Shown: positions 27,040 through 37,711 of the stretch, one piece after another
How positions within the stretch are numbered: the first letter of the stretch is position 1
Layout of the letters: the number at the start of each line of letters is the position of its first letter
Assembly: GCA_024195585.1 (NCBI GenBank)
Contig: SWBL01000397.1
Location: 1-41,860 of the forward strand
DNA: 41,860 nucleotides
Origin: Aureobasidium sp. EXF-3400
Taxonomy: Eukaryota > Ascomycota > Dothideomycetes > Dothideales > Saccotheciaceae
Direction of reading: 5' to 3'
The notes under the pieces: model-generated
Databases searched by the model: none
What the model was told of the DNA's origin: nothing
Seen by the model: the letters and a program-made list of their open reading frames with translations, nothing else
Program-made: the position numbers and the translations under genes

Positions 27040-28058
27040 GCAAGACAGACGATAAGAAGGTAGTTGGAGTCAGCATACTGTCGACGAGCGATTGTCTTTT
27101 TATTCTCGCTGAAAGTGATGAAGCCATAGTGGAAGCTGAGGTTCTACCGCGCGCGTATGCCAACAAAGGAGGTGGGATACCAATATACTCCAGACAGCCA
27201 TGTAAGTGAGGCTTCAAGAAGGATGTCAGCGCACCTTGAAGATGCACGTCTGCGGCACAGAATCCATGCATCCGGCGGTTAGAGAAGCGAAGCAACATTG
27301 CGGTGTGATATCGCCACGAGCGGCTATTTGCTCCGTGTCACTGGCCGTTGTTGTTCCAAGATGACCAGCGTATCCGAGATAGATCACGTATTTGAGTGTC
27401 TAGGAGGCTGTGTTCATTTCGCGTACAAGTTGAGTACCCGGGCACAATTATTTTCTTTGATAATGCCACTACTGTGACTGCTCTGATCATAGTCTAGAAA
27501 TCTCCCATGTGCCAGATCGCATGACTTCATGTCGACGCAAAAGAGCAACAGTATGAAGCCATACCGATCATGCATAGGGTAATGTGCGTGCTTCATGTGT
27601 TGTTGAAAGGTAGCTTCTGGAAGTTGTTAGATGGTAAGTAGCGTGATCAGAGATACGCAAAGGCGCAGAGAGCAGAACAACAGGTGTCCTCGAAATCTTG
27701 GCAGATGTCGAGGGGCCTCGAGTGTGGGGAAGGAAGTTGCTCGAAGCTCCAGCCAGATGTCTCCTAAGTTTGGACTCGACCTGAGTCGAGCCTCCTTTTA
27801 ACCTTTGTCACTTCTGGTCATCGCACAACCGTCCAATTACTTGTGAGTCTTTTAAAAGGACCATCTCCGCGCATCCGGTAGTCATCTAACACAAGAACAG
27901 ATTCTAATCCTGCTTCTCACACTCTGTTGAGCCGCTCTTCAGTAACGGTTTCAGCTGTAGGTGCATCCCCGTGCTCCGGCCAACGCTCATAACAGGCCAC
28001 GCTCTAACTTGCAGCAAGCAGCATCTTCGACGGTTTTCTTATCGGAACTGGTATCATC
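27040..28058. other. Divergent promoter region between NLR 2 and Scp160-like gene
   Basis: About 1 kb shared upstream space for two genes transcribed away from each other. A 138-codon minus-strand frame (27298-26882) overlaps the NLR start in another frame and has no motif. The last 150 bases before the KH gene are pyrimidine-rich (CCTGCTTCTCACACTC), typical of a strong fungal promoter or 5' leader. Confidence 0.55.
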
Positions 28059-31000
28059 ATGGCTTCTGAGGCTCCCACCCTCGCTGGCTCTTCTGCCGAC
28101 AGCCTGACGCCCGCCCAGCGTCTGGCCGAGAAGCACGACGACCACAAGCCCTCGGTAGAGGAAGTTGTCGACGAGGAGGACATCATCCACCCTCCTCCTT
28201 CGGCCTCTGCCACTGCTTCGTCGTCGGCTGGTCCCTCGACCACCGCCCCTACTCCCGCTCCCGAGTCCGCTCCCGCTCCTGCTCCCAAGAAGCCTTCGGT
28301 TCTCGACACTCAATCCGAAGAGCTGTTCCCCTCGCTCGGTGCTTCCAAGCCTCGCTCTTCGGCCGGTCCCTCGCCATGGTCCAAGAAGCCTGCTGCTGTC
28401 GCCAACGCAAATGGTCTCAAGAATGGTCAGGTTGCCAACAACGCCCCCTCGCGCAGCTCTACTCCTGCCTCGGGTCTCGCTACTCCCGCCTCGTCCGCTG
28501 CTGGCTTCCGTGGTGTCTCTCTCCCCGGCCGTCACACTGAGGCCATCTCTTTTGCTCCTTCTCAGCTCGCTCAGTCAAAGGACCTCAAGAAGCCCGTCTC
28601 CGAGATCCTCCGCGACATCAACAAGCGCTCCAAGGCCAAGGTTGAGATGAGCCAAGGTGCCGGTGGTTCCTACGCTTTCAGAGCCACTGGTTCCACTCCC
28701 AACGACGTCCGCGAGACTCTGAAGGAGGTCGCCCGTCAACTTGGTTCTAGAGTAAGTCATCGGTGCTCGTCGTTGGACTTTCATGGTACTAACTACAATT
28801 AGCAAAGCGTCAAGGTGCCCGTCCCGCTTTCCGTCCGCCCTCACATCATCGGTCGTGGTGGTGCCAACATCACTGCTCTCAGCCAAAAGACTGGTGCCAA
28901 GATCCAGGTTCCTCGTCAGGACGACGTCGACACCTTTGACGATGACGACTCTGCTACCATTGACGTCCTCATTGAGGGAGACGCCGTTGCCGCCGAGATG
29001 GCCCGTCAAGAGATCGAGAAGATTGTCAACGAGCGCACCTCGTCCATCAACTTGCGTCTGAAGGATATTCCTGCCGAGTTCTACCCTTTCCTTGCTGGTG
29101 CCCACAACTCGCGTGTTGGTGACCTCGAAAGCGGTCGTGACTTGAGAGTCCAGATTCCCCACTACCACACTTGGGTCGAGCAGGCTCCTGCTCAGCCTGC
29201 CGCATACCGCCAACCTCCTGCTTTCGTGCCCCAGGCTAGCCTGCCCATCCAAATTGCTGGTGACCGCTTGGCTGCTAACGAAGCTCGCGCCCAGCTCGAA
29301 CGTCAAGTCGAGCAGCTCAGACGTGAGCTTGTCTCGGACCAGGTCGCTATCGAGCGCGGTCGTCACCAATTCATCGTTGGCGACAGAGGCACTTCTCTCC
29401 ACGACTTCCTTGCCGAGACTGGCTGTGCTGTCATTCTGCCTCCCGATGCCGAGGACGACGAGAACCTGACCATTGTTGGTCCTGCTGACAGACTCGACGA
29501 GGGTTTGAACAAGGTTATGGAGCTTGCATCCAGCATGGCTATGGCCAGCGTTGATATCTCTCGCTCTTTCCCCAACGCCCCTCTCGGTGCCCAGGCTCAC
29601 GCCCGTAACGTCACCAAGTACCTCCAACAGAGACGCGCCATCCAGGACCTCGAGCACTTGTACAATGCTCGCATTGTCGCCAGCACTGCTCGCAATGGCC
29701 CCACTGCCTGGGAGGTCTACTCTCGCGATGGCAAGAACACCATGAAGGCTCGTTCCGACATCATGAACCTCATCAGCGGCCACCCTCCCACTCGTCTCAA
29801 CCCTGTTCAGGTCCATCCCTTCTACCACCAGCACTTGCGCCAGTCAGCCGGTTCTCAGATCCGCGATCAGTTCGGTGTCCACATGGTTGTTCCTGATGAA
29901 TCTGACAGCGACGACGAAATTTTGCTCGTCTATGAGGGTCCTTCTTCTGCTTCGGAATACCAGCTGCCAAGACGCCAACCTGCTGCCAACGAGGCTCAAG
30001 ACTTCGAGCGTGCCTTGAAGGAGGCTCAGCAGCATATTCTTGGCCTCCTCAGTGGTCAGCAAGAGATTGTCTCGCGCGATGTCGAAGCACCATCCAAATT
30101 CCACGACAAGATCAGAAGACATGTGGACCGTGAGCAGTCGAGCCTTCCCTCGGGCCAGATCCCCATCCAGGTTCTGTTTGGTGGACAGGCTGCTCGCAAG
30201 GCCCCTGCTCAAGGATTCTCTGTCCGTGGTCCTAGCGACCGTGCTGATGCACTTGTAGAGAGCCTGCTCGCTTTCATTGAGCAGGAGAAGCAAGACGAGC
30301 TTGAGCGTGGCTTCACTCTTGAATTCGACTTCCCTCAGAAGTTCGCAAACATCTTGATCGGGAAGAAGGGTGAGAACATCAGAAAGCTTCGCGAGGAGTT
30401 TGACGTCGACATTCAAGTCAACGATGGCAAAGTCGAGCTCAAGGGCCCTCAAGCCAAGGCCAATGCTTGCAAGGCACATATCCTTGCTCTTGGCAAGAAG
30501 CTCGAGGATGAAGCTACTCACGTTATCAAGGTCAAGCCTCAGTACCACAAGGACCTCATCGGCACCAAGGGCAGCATGGTCAACCGTCTCCAAGACAGAT
30601 ACAATGTCAGAATCAACTTCCCTCGCTCAAACAACACCGAGGACGATGACGCCGCTGAGGGAGAGAACTCTCGCAGATCAAACCAGGCCCCCGACGAAGT
30701 CATCATCAAAGGTCCCAAGAGAGGCGCCGACGAAGCCAGAGAGGAACTTCTCAACCTCTTGCAGTACACCATGGACACCTCTCACACTGCCACCGTTTCT
30801 GTTCAGCAGAACCAACTGCCCTCCCTGATTGGTACCGGTGGCCGTGAGCTTGATGCTCTCCGTCTTGCCACTGGCGCTCACGTTGACGTTCCCAACAGTC
30901 GCGAGGCCGCTGATGATTCTGGACGTGTTGAGATCAAGATCAAGGGCTCCAAGAAGGCTGTCGAAGACGCCAAGAAGCAGATTGAAGAAGCCGCCAAGGT

Positions 31001-32036
31001 CTACGATTCCACTGTGACTCGCACTCTCGATATTGAGAAGAAGCACCACCGCAACATCATCGGTGGTGGCGGTGCCAATATCCGCAACATTGTTGTGAAG
31101 GCTGGCGGTCCTGATGACAGACAGAAGCTTGCCCGCATGGTGCGCTTCCCCCGCGCCGAGGCCGAGGGTAACACCATTCGCGTTGAGGCCAACCAGGCCA
31201 TCGCCGACAAGATCATCGAGGCCATTCAGGCACAAGTCTCTGAACTCGAGAGCCAGACAACTCAGATCATTGAGATTTCTCCCGAGAAGCACCCCAAGCT
31301 GATTGGTCGTGGCGGTGACATCAGAAAGAAGATCGAGTCTGAATTTGGTATTCAGCTTGATATCCCTAAGCAGTCCGTCACCGGTCCCGAGCGTTCTAGA
31401 GTCAAGCTCGTTGGACGTGCCGAAAACATTGAAAAGGCCAAGGAGCACATTGAGACTCTCACCAAGGATGCTGAGAGTACCGATATCCAGGTCCCTCTCA
31501 AGTTCCACCATGCCATCGCTGACAATGGCCAATTCTTCCGCCGTCTTCGCAGCGACCTCAAGGTGTCTGTCGACCACAAGGGAGAACGTCCTCCTCAGCG
31601 TCCCGAGGCACTGTCGACTCGCAAGGCTGGCTCCGGTATGCCCTTGATCACCGATGATGCTACTGCCGGCGCTTCCGACGATAACGTCTCGTGGGTGGTT
31701 CACAACCTTCACGAGAGCGCCCCCGAAGGCAACATCACCTGGGCTCTGTCAGGTGCTTCTACCGAGAGCCTCGAGAAGGCCAGCGCCCGTGTCAAGAAGG
31801 CTCTTGCCGATGCGCAGAAGCTGACCCACGCCGGTTTCCTGGTCCTTCCCGACCCCAGCTCTTACAGAAGAGTCGTCGGCCCTCAAGGTAGCACCATCAA
31901 TGACATCCGTGCCAAGACTGGCACCAAGATCCAGGTCCCCAAGGCTCAGAGTGGTGACGAGGCTATCGAGATCACCGGTACCCAGGACGGTGTCGAGAAC
32001 GCCAAGGAGATGATTCTTAACGCCATTCAAGGTTAA
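28059..32036 (+). CDS. Scp160/vigilin-type multi-KH RNA-binding protein
   Basis: Two exons, 28059-28751 and 28803-32036, split by a 51-bp intron with GTAAGT, a perfect TACTAAC branch site and TTAG; product 1308 residues, close to yeast Scp160 and animal vigilin. The first 200 residues are Ala/Pro/Ser-rich. A long array of KH domains follows. Intact GxxG loops: IGRGGANI (about 246), VGDRGTSL (about 422), IGKKGENI (about 749), IGTKGSMV (about 816), IGTGGREL (about 906), IGGGGANI (about 983), IGRGGDI (about 1064), VGPQGSTI (about 1255). Several degenerate KH units without GxxG lie between (for example AGAHNSR, AGSQIRD, ADNGQFF). The family binds mRNA on ER-associated polysomes and affects translation and ploidy in yeast. 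Strong C/T-biased codon use suggests high expression and produces long antisense frames that I do not count. Confidence 0.95.
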
Positions 32037-33201
32037 GTGGTAGTAGAGGAGGAACCTTAAGTGTTTTGTGTTCGCATGGGTGCGTCGGCGTCACTGGGCA
32101 TTTGCAACAAAAAGCGACAGAGTGTATCATCTAGATGATGTGTTTTTGGATGGGCCCAAAATATCTCGAGAAGCTTATATTTATTTCGTATTTTCTTTTT
32201 CCTTTTACGCAAGATTCTGCAAAAGTTGAATGTACAGAGGCTGATATTCAAGTTATAAAACGTTCTCAGGTGCGATGAAGTGAACCTTCCTGTGACATGA
32301 CTTCGCTTTGCATCATCATGACCCGTCGCCAGCTTGCGAGCTCAACGACACTAACGGTGAGGCAGGCGCTTTCCTGGATCGATGCACATGCAACTCCAGT
32401 GTGGGAGACTGAGGCAAGAACGACCACTGCAAGATGTACATGACGCTAACGCCTCGCTTGCTTCTTTCATGTCGCTGATGTCTCTTCTTGCCTTTCCTCT
32501 TGAACCAACATCGACTCTCCGCTGTCGCTTCTCCCGCTCAACGCCCGACTTCGAAACCGGGCTCAGAGCTTGACGTACGTAGGATACTGTTCAAGCAGGC
32601 AAGCGCTTGCCGGGATCAATGGGTCACATCTCCGGTCCAGGAGATCAGATCGTCGGTGGTGGATGGTTTGCTTGAACATTACAAAACTCACACGACACTG
32701 ACAATCTACTTACGACTTCAATTTCTAGCTGGCTTTGTTCGCTCATTCCTGCCATACGTTTTACTTTTCCTCATGAAGGGCCCTTGGATTATTGCTGTTG
32801 CTTTTCCGGCTCTGGACCCTTACATCTGAGCTACGATCAATTGACCACTTCAATGAGCACTGTCCTTGAGCTATGCCTTACCCGGTCTGTTCTTCCTTAC
32901 GCACCCGATCGCATGCACGCTACTGGGTTGTCGATCACGATGTCAGTACAGATGCGGATCATGTACGTCGAACAAAGAAACCACCTCGACTCTTCTTCAC
33001 TCTCAAAGCTTTGCTCGCTATAATCCGGAAGCGGAAATAATCAATAAAGAGAATTATAGACAAAGAGCTTCGAGAGAAAGGATAAGAGGGATGTCAGAGG
33101 CTGTTTGTCGGCTTCGAAAAAGGTACGCAAGACTCAGCGTAACACGACCTCTCGCCGGACTGACACTTGTGCTTATCTGGACACGGAGTTCATTGACTAC
33201 A
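32037..33201. other. 1.2-kb intergenic region
   Basis: Contains the 3' UTR of the KH gene (T-rich, about 32150-32220) and the upstream region of the next gene. The downstream frame is open back to 32866, adding over 100 possible residues before 33202, but this part is Ser/Arg/Cys-rich without domain character, so I keep the ATG at 33202. Confidence 0.55.
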
Positions 33202-34399
33202 ATGGCGACCCAGGGAAGACGAAGTTCACCACGGCTTCGGGAGATGGCGCAGAAGGAAGCGGAAGATGAGGAGAATGAAAGACTCGCAAAAGAGGACGAC
33301 TTGAAGGCACAGGGACTCCCGACTGATGGTAGCCTGGAGTTTCGATTCATCAATAAGATGTCGGCCTCCGGAGCTTTTCAGATCAGATATAAGGATCTTT
33401 ATTTAACCGAGGAGGATAAAAAATCTTGCTCATGGGCAATCGAAGCATATTGGAATGTCGCCAACTTTTATCCTGGCCAATTCCTGAAGTTCACTCACGC
33501 TTTCCCGCAGTGTGATCCTGAGGCCAAATACAACCTAGGGTATGGAACATACGCTGGGACTACTGCTGGACCCGTCGGTAAGATCCAGATCTTTGATTCA
33601 TTGTCGCAATTCTTGGAGTACTAATCTATGTGCAGGGGTCAAATATCGCTTTGCGGTTGTGCTTTGGACCACCACGGTGAACCTCTTTGTCTTACCGTAA
33701 GTCGATGGCAAACCTCGTGATGACTCTGATGAAAATTATGCTGATGGTAGCCTTTACAGGTTGTATACTCTTAACCAAGGCACGACCCTCGATAACATGC
33801 CCGAGGAACGCGTCAAGGATTTCGTTACCCTGACCAGGGAAACAGTCAAGGACCCCCTGAAGACAACATGGGCCGGCCATTCTATCATCATGAACTACAA
33901 TCCCGAGATATCTGGGCTAGCTGACATCTGTTATGCAGACCTCAGCATGGCCAGGACGATTGGTCGGAAGGAGTGGCTTGAAGAACACATTGGCTGCATC
34001 GACGGAGACGAGTATTTTCGTCTTCTGAGTCTGTACAAGATAAGGAGTAACGAATGGTTGAAACAAGCATTTGACAAATTCGAATGTGGCACTGAATACG
34101 ACGATAAGATGATTGTTCAACCTGGCTCGGTACTCGACAAGAGAAAAGAGTACGATCATTATGAGAACTGGCAGAAACTCATGGCGGATAAGAAATTCGA
34201 CAAGTCGTTCCTGTCACTCAAAGCAAGGCAGCGATATATCCAGACGAAGAAGAAGAAGAAGAAGCCAGCAAGTGGAAGTGGAGTTGGAGGTGGAGGTCCG
34301 GGTTCTGGTCCAGGTCCAGGTCCTAGTAAAGGCCCAGGTGGTGCAATCACAAAGTCTGGCACCCCGAAGAAGTTGAAGAAGCCCGCATTGGGAAAGTAG
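33202..34399 (+). CDS. Uncharacterised fungal protein, family member A (basic Lys/Gly-rich tail)
   Basis: Three exons, 33202-33577, 33636-33696 and 33760-34399, with introns of 58 and 63 bp (TACTAAT and GCTGATG branch sites); 358 residues. A short basic leader (RRSSPRLREMAQKEAEDEE) precedes the core: NFYPGQFLKFTHAF, VKYRFAVVLWTTTVNLFVLPLYTL, WAGHSIIMNY, ADLSMARTIGRKEWLEEHIG and GDEYFRLLSLYKIRS. The last 60 residues are a (Lys)6 stretch, Gly/Pro repeats and KKLKKPALGK, suggesting a nuclear or nucleic-acid-binding tail (inference). The core order, FYPGQ - VVLW - LP - WAG - IG-x-DY-x-RL, is shared with the convergent gene at 34944-35909, so they are distant paralogues. Possibly related to the fungal DUF6590 group; I cannot confirm that. 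Function unknown. Confidence 0.75.
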
Positions 34400-34943
34400 T
34401 GATCACATCCAGGCTCGTATCAGATAGCTGCGAATAAATGCTTTTACCAATCAGTATCAACCAAGTCGCTCCCCTCTGTCTTACGATTATCAACCTATTG
34501 CTCATATAGACTTGATGAACAAGACAAAGCAAGATCGGCAGATGCCACACCCGTGTTCCAGCTCTCGCCTTGTCAATGGGATCTCAATTTCATGATCAGC
34601 ATACATCGAAAAGATTGTGTGCAAGGAAAGGGCGGACTGCAGTACCACAATATAACTTTGTGGTGGTTGTAGCTTTTCTGGAAGTCACAACCAAGTTGAA
34701 AAATTCCTGCTGTTTTCTGCCTACAACTAATGTCAGATTATCGATTGTTCAGACTTTCGGGCGCAGTCGCTCCATGTTTGACGATATGTGTTTCGATAGC
34801 ATGTCGCGTATCTTGAAACGTACTCGTAAACTATCTACGAGGGTCCCGCACATGCCTGTGTTGAAGCATATTATTTACGCATACAGTGATGGTGAGTTAG
34901 AGAAAGACGATCTACATAATCGGAACATCTCGATCCCGTGTAC
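34400..34943. other. Convergent 3' intergenic region
   Basis: 544 bp between the stops of two convergent paralogous genes. A 129-codon plus-strand frame (34570-34959) overlaps the end of the opposite gene and has no recognisable features. Presumed 3' UTRs and terminators. Confidence 0.55.
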
Positions 34944-35909
34944 TCATTGTAGCTTGTAAATCTTGGTCTTGTTAGCAAAAGGTTTCTTCTTATCCATCTG
35001 TGCCTCTCTCAATTTCCATGGTCCATCTTTGCTGCCTTCCCACCATTGATTTACATCTGCAAGATTGGCAGTCTGTCCATACTCCTCGAATGCCTTTTGT
35101 TTGTGTAGATTTTGGGAGTACACGTATGCCTCGACTAATCTGCAGTAATCAGCGCCGCCCAAACGTCCCATGTCCAAGTGCATTTCTGATTGTATCTGAA
35201 TCGAGACAGGCCTTGCCAGCTGAATGAAGCTGTGCTTATTTAGTCCGCTGTGTTGAGTGTAGGCTGCATAGAGGAGTGGAGGTCCAGCCCAGGGAGTTCT
35301 GCCTTTCCAAGCTTTGTTCTCGACTGAAGTGACACTGATGAACTCCTGCCACCTCCCTTGATCTTTGCCAAAATTGTCGGTGCTGTTTGCCAATGATCTG
35401 ATGGGAAGGCAGAGGAGCTCGCGTTTGGTCTTCCAGAGAACCACAAAGGGTCGTCTCTTGGCGTACACCGGACCGTCTCTGTGGAACGCCGTGCATGTGT
35501 CGTCAATGGGTGCACTGTACCAGGTCTGCGGTATAGCATCCATAGCGCGAATGATCTGGCCAGGATAAAAATGTCCAGGTTTGCGTTCAGCAGAAAAACC
35601 CCAAAGCTTCTTTTGGGTGGTCTTCTTGTGGATCTTCCATAGACTATGGCATGGGACGCCTTCTTTGGTCTTGCCACCGTCTTGCTCCTTGATAAAGTCT
35701 GAAGGGGTTTCTGGAATGCCGGATGCTTCCCACGTACCAGGTAAGGGATCAGCTTCTGGTTCCTCTCCCTTGAGTCGCAGGGATGATCTGGTGGGTGACT
35801 TCTTGGCCGGTGGAGACTTGGCGCTTTTGACAATCCCTGCCCATGATACGACTGGGCCTGTTTTGATTTCTGTCGGTTTGGGCGGCGTCACTGGTAGTAC
35901 GGGCGCCAT
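34944..35909 (-). CDS. Uncharacterised fungal protein, family member B
   Basis: Single exon, 321 residues, ATG at 35909. A Pro/Lys/Ser-rich leader (about 60 residues, with KSPTRSSLRLKGEE) precedes a folded core: HFYPGQIIRAMDAIPQ, AKRRPFVVLWKTKRELLCLPIRSL, WAGPPLLYAAY, KHSFIQLARPVSIQ, MGRLGGADYCRLVEAYVYS and NQWWEGSKDGPWKL. The motif order matches the neighbouring gene at 33202-34399 (FYPGQ, VVLW, LP, WAG, IG/MG with DY-x-RL), though identity is low and this member lacks introns and the Gly/Lys tail. Similar 'RRFVVLW ... CLPI' strands occur in the fungal DUF6590 domain, a tentative link. No catalytic residues can be named. Function unknown. Confidence 0.78.
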   Translation of the reverse strand: MAPVLPVTPPKPTEIKTGPVVSWAGIVKSAKSPPAKKSPTRSSLRLKGEEPEADPLPGTWEASGIPETPSDFIKEQDGGKTKEGVPCHSLWKIHKKTTQKKLWGFSAERKPGHFYPGQIIRAMDAIPQTWYSAPIDDTCTAFHRDGPVYAKRRPFVVLWKTKRELLCLPIRSLANSTDNFGKDQGRWQEFISVTSVENKAWKGRTPWAGPPLLYAAYTQHSGLNKHSFIQLARPVSIQIQSEMHLDMGRLGGADYCRLVEAYVYSQNLHKQKAFEEYGQTANLADVNQWWEGSKDGPWKLREAQMDKKKPFANKTKIYKLQ

Positions 35910-37711
35910 CTTGCGACGTAAAACCTTTGTGTTGATCAGAGCTGGAGGCAGTGCAGATGACTGATACTGCGTGTTGATCCGCGTCCGTGGGTGTAGTGGA
36001 AGACTATGAGAGGTATGGACCAGATATCATGGCCCAAGATTATAGTGGGAGGTTTGGACAACAGGACTTGAGACAAAGAAAAGATTTCCATCCGGAATCA
36101 GAACGAGAGAAACTGTTCGCATCCATTGTCTTTGTCCGGATGCGATAACAATGCATCAAAGGAAGAAGCGTCGAGTCAAGGGCGGACTCTGGGAGCCAGA
36201 ATCAGCATAGATTGTACATGATTAGAAGATGGCAAGAGAGAGGCTGTGACGACGGCAGCGGACTCTGCTCGCCCTTCATGAGATTTGAATCATCAAATCC
36301 ACTTCATTGCAACTTGTTCTGTGTGCAGTAGAAACTTGTCCACATCATGTACACCATTCCGAGATGAAAGTCCGGAAAATCAGAAGAACAAGTTTATATG
36401 ATCATTAGCATATTTTATAATGATTCGAACGAGTTGGTGACAAGAAGGAAGGTAGAAGGGAATTTGGAGCTGCACAGTGCGCACTGATCGTGGAGGTCAT
36501 GCATGCTCGTCTCCCAGGAAACCCTTTGTTTAGGAAGTGACAACCTACAACCTTAAATTCGATTAGTCAACCCGACCATATTCTGACGGACTCTTTTCAT
36601 CAGAACTGTAAGCTTCATGTGTTGGAGATGCCAATTCCTAATCTGATCCCACCAGCAATCAGTTATGCAGCAGTCTCGCTCGTCTTGTATTTCACAGATT
36701 GCTGAGAACAGGTGGCTCATCGGTCAGGAACATATATGCGAGCTCGTGGAGTCGTCGCTACCTCAAGATACGATTGCTCACTGGCCCGACACATCTAGAA
36801 GATCATTCTGTCTACGCAAGGCACGTCTCGATACTACTTCAGTACCTCTTCAACCTTTCTATGCAATCTAGGGTAGTGCTTGCAGTCGCCAAGTCAGAGC
36901 TGGAGGAGGGAGAGGAGTTACTGCCTCGCGTAGTAGTACATCAGATATCTTATTTAACCGATGCGGATGGTATTCCAGGTCCGTCGAATCATATTCAGGG
37001 GAACTCGTAGACAGAGGTGTTTGAGATTCTTCGGAATAGATTTGGGGAGGATAATCCGCGTAGGCTGTTTGCATTCTGGCGCTGGACCAGGCTCTCGGTT
37101 GCAATGAGAAAGACCGGGAAAGCTTCAAGTTGTTGATGCAAGAACTCACGGCATCCAATCCAAACGCCAGATCGAATACAAGCGAAGCTTTAGAATATAG
37201 CTGGTTTGGCGATGAACAAGTCCATACTTGCAAGCAACAGACCAAAATCGCTACCGCTCACGAAAGCGGCCATTCCAGATGCTCAATCTTGGCATCTCAG
37301 TATCAGATGCGACACATGCAAAGACGAGCCACTGCAGCAGTGACCAGTAATGTAGACTGATGGCTGGAATTATGATCAGAGAAGTTCGGCTGTTGGTGCA
37401 GGAAGTTCACCTGATGCCAGATGGTCGGGACCGACCTCTTGGCATTGTCACCCGACCTCGACCGATCATGCATCCGAGCTAGGCTTCGCATCCGACGTTG
37501 TGCAAGGAGCCACATCCTGCCGCAATGACCACGACATGTTGGCAATCAGGTTGATGCAGGAGGCTGAGATAAGAAGCGAATTCTTAATTTCCATCAAACG
37601 AGCACGCTGATCATTAGCCATGTCGCATTGCAAGCCTTCGTTCGTGGGAACACATAGGTAGACGACTGGCGACACCGGGTTGTGATCTCAAGCCGGACAA
37701 CTGTTGCTCAG
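35910..37711. other. 1.8-kb region, possible eroded gene at 36.66-37.13 kb
   Basis: No intact gene is supported. On the plus strand, 36699-37133 is open apart from a TAG at 37008-37010 and reads with coding-like composition (HVSILLQYLFNLSMQ, SELEEGEELLPRVVV, then EVFEILRNRFGEDNPRRL). It has no family I recognise. Other frames on both strands are short. The stretch 36000-36650 appears non-coding. Confidence 0.4.

Noticed and set aside
28575..29834. 419-codon antisense open frame opposite the KH gene
   Set aside because: It is the complement of strongly biased codons in a clear vigilin gene; its composition (Leu/Val/Gly/Ser) is typical of such shadows and it has no domain.
30678..31712. 344-codon antisense open frame opposite the KH gene
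   Set aside because: Same cause: codon bias of the sense strand; no independent motif.
34570..34959. 129-codon plus-strand frame in the convergent intergenic region
   Set aside because: No motif, overlaps the 3' end of the opposite gene, and composition resembles non-coding DNA.
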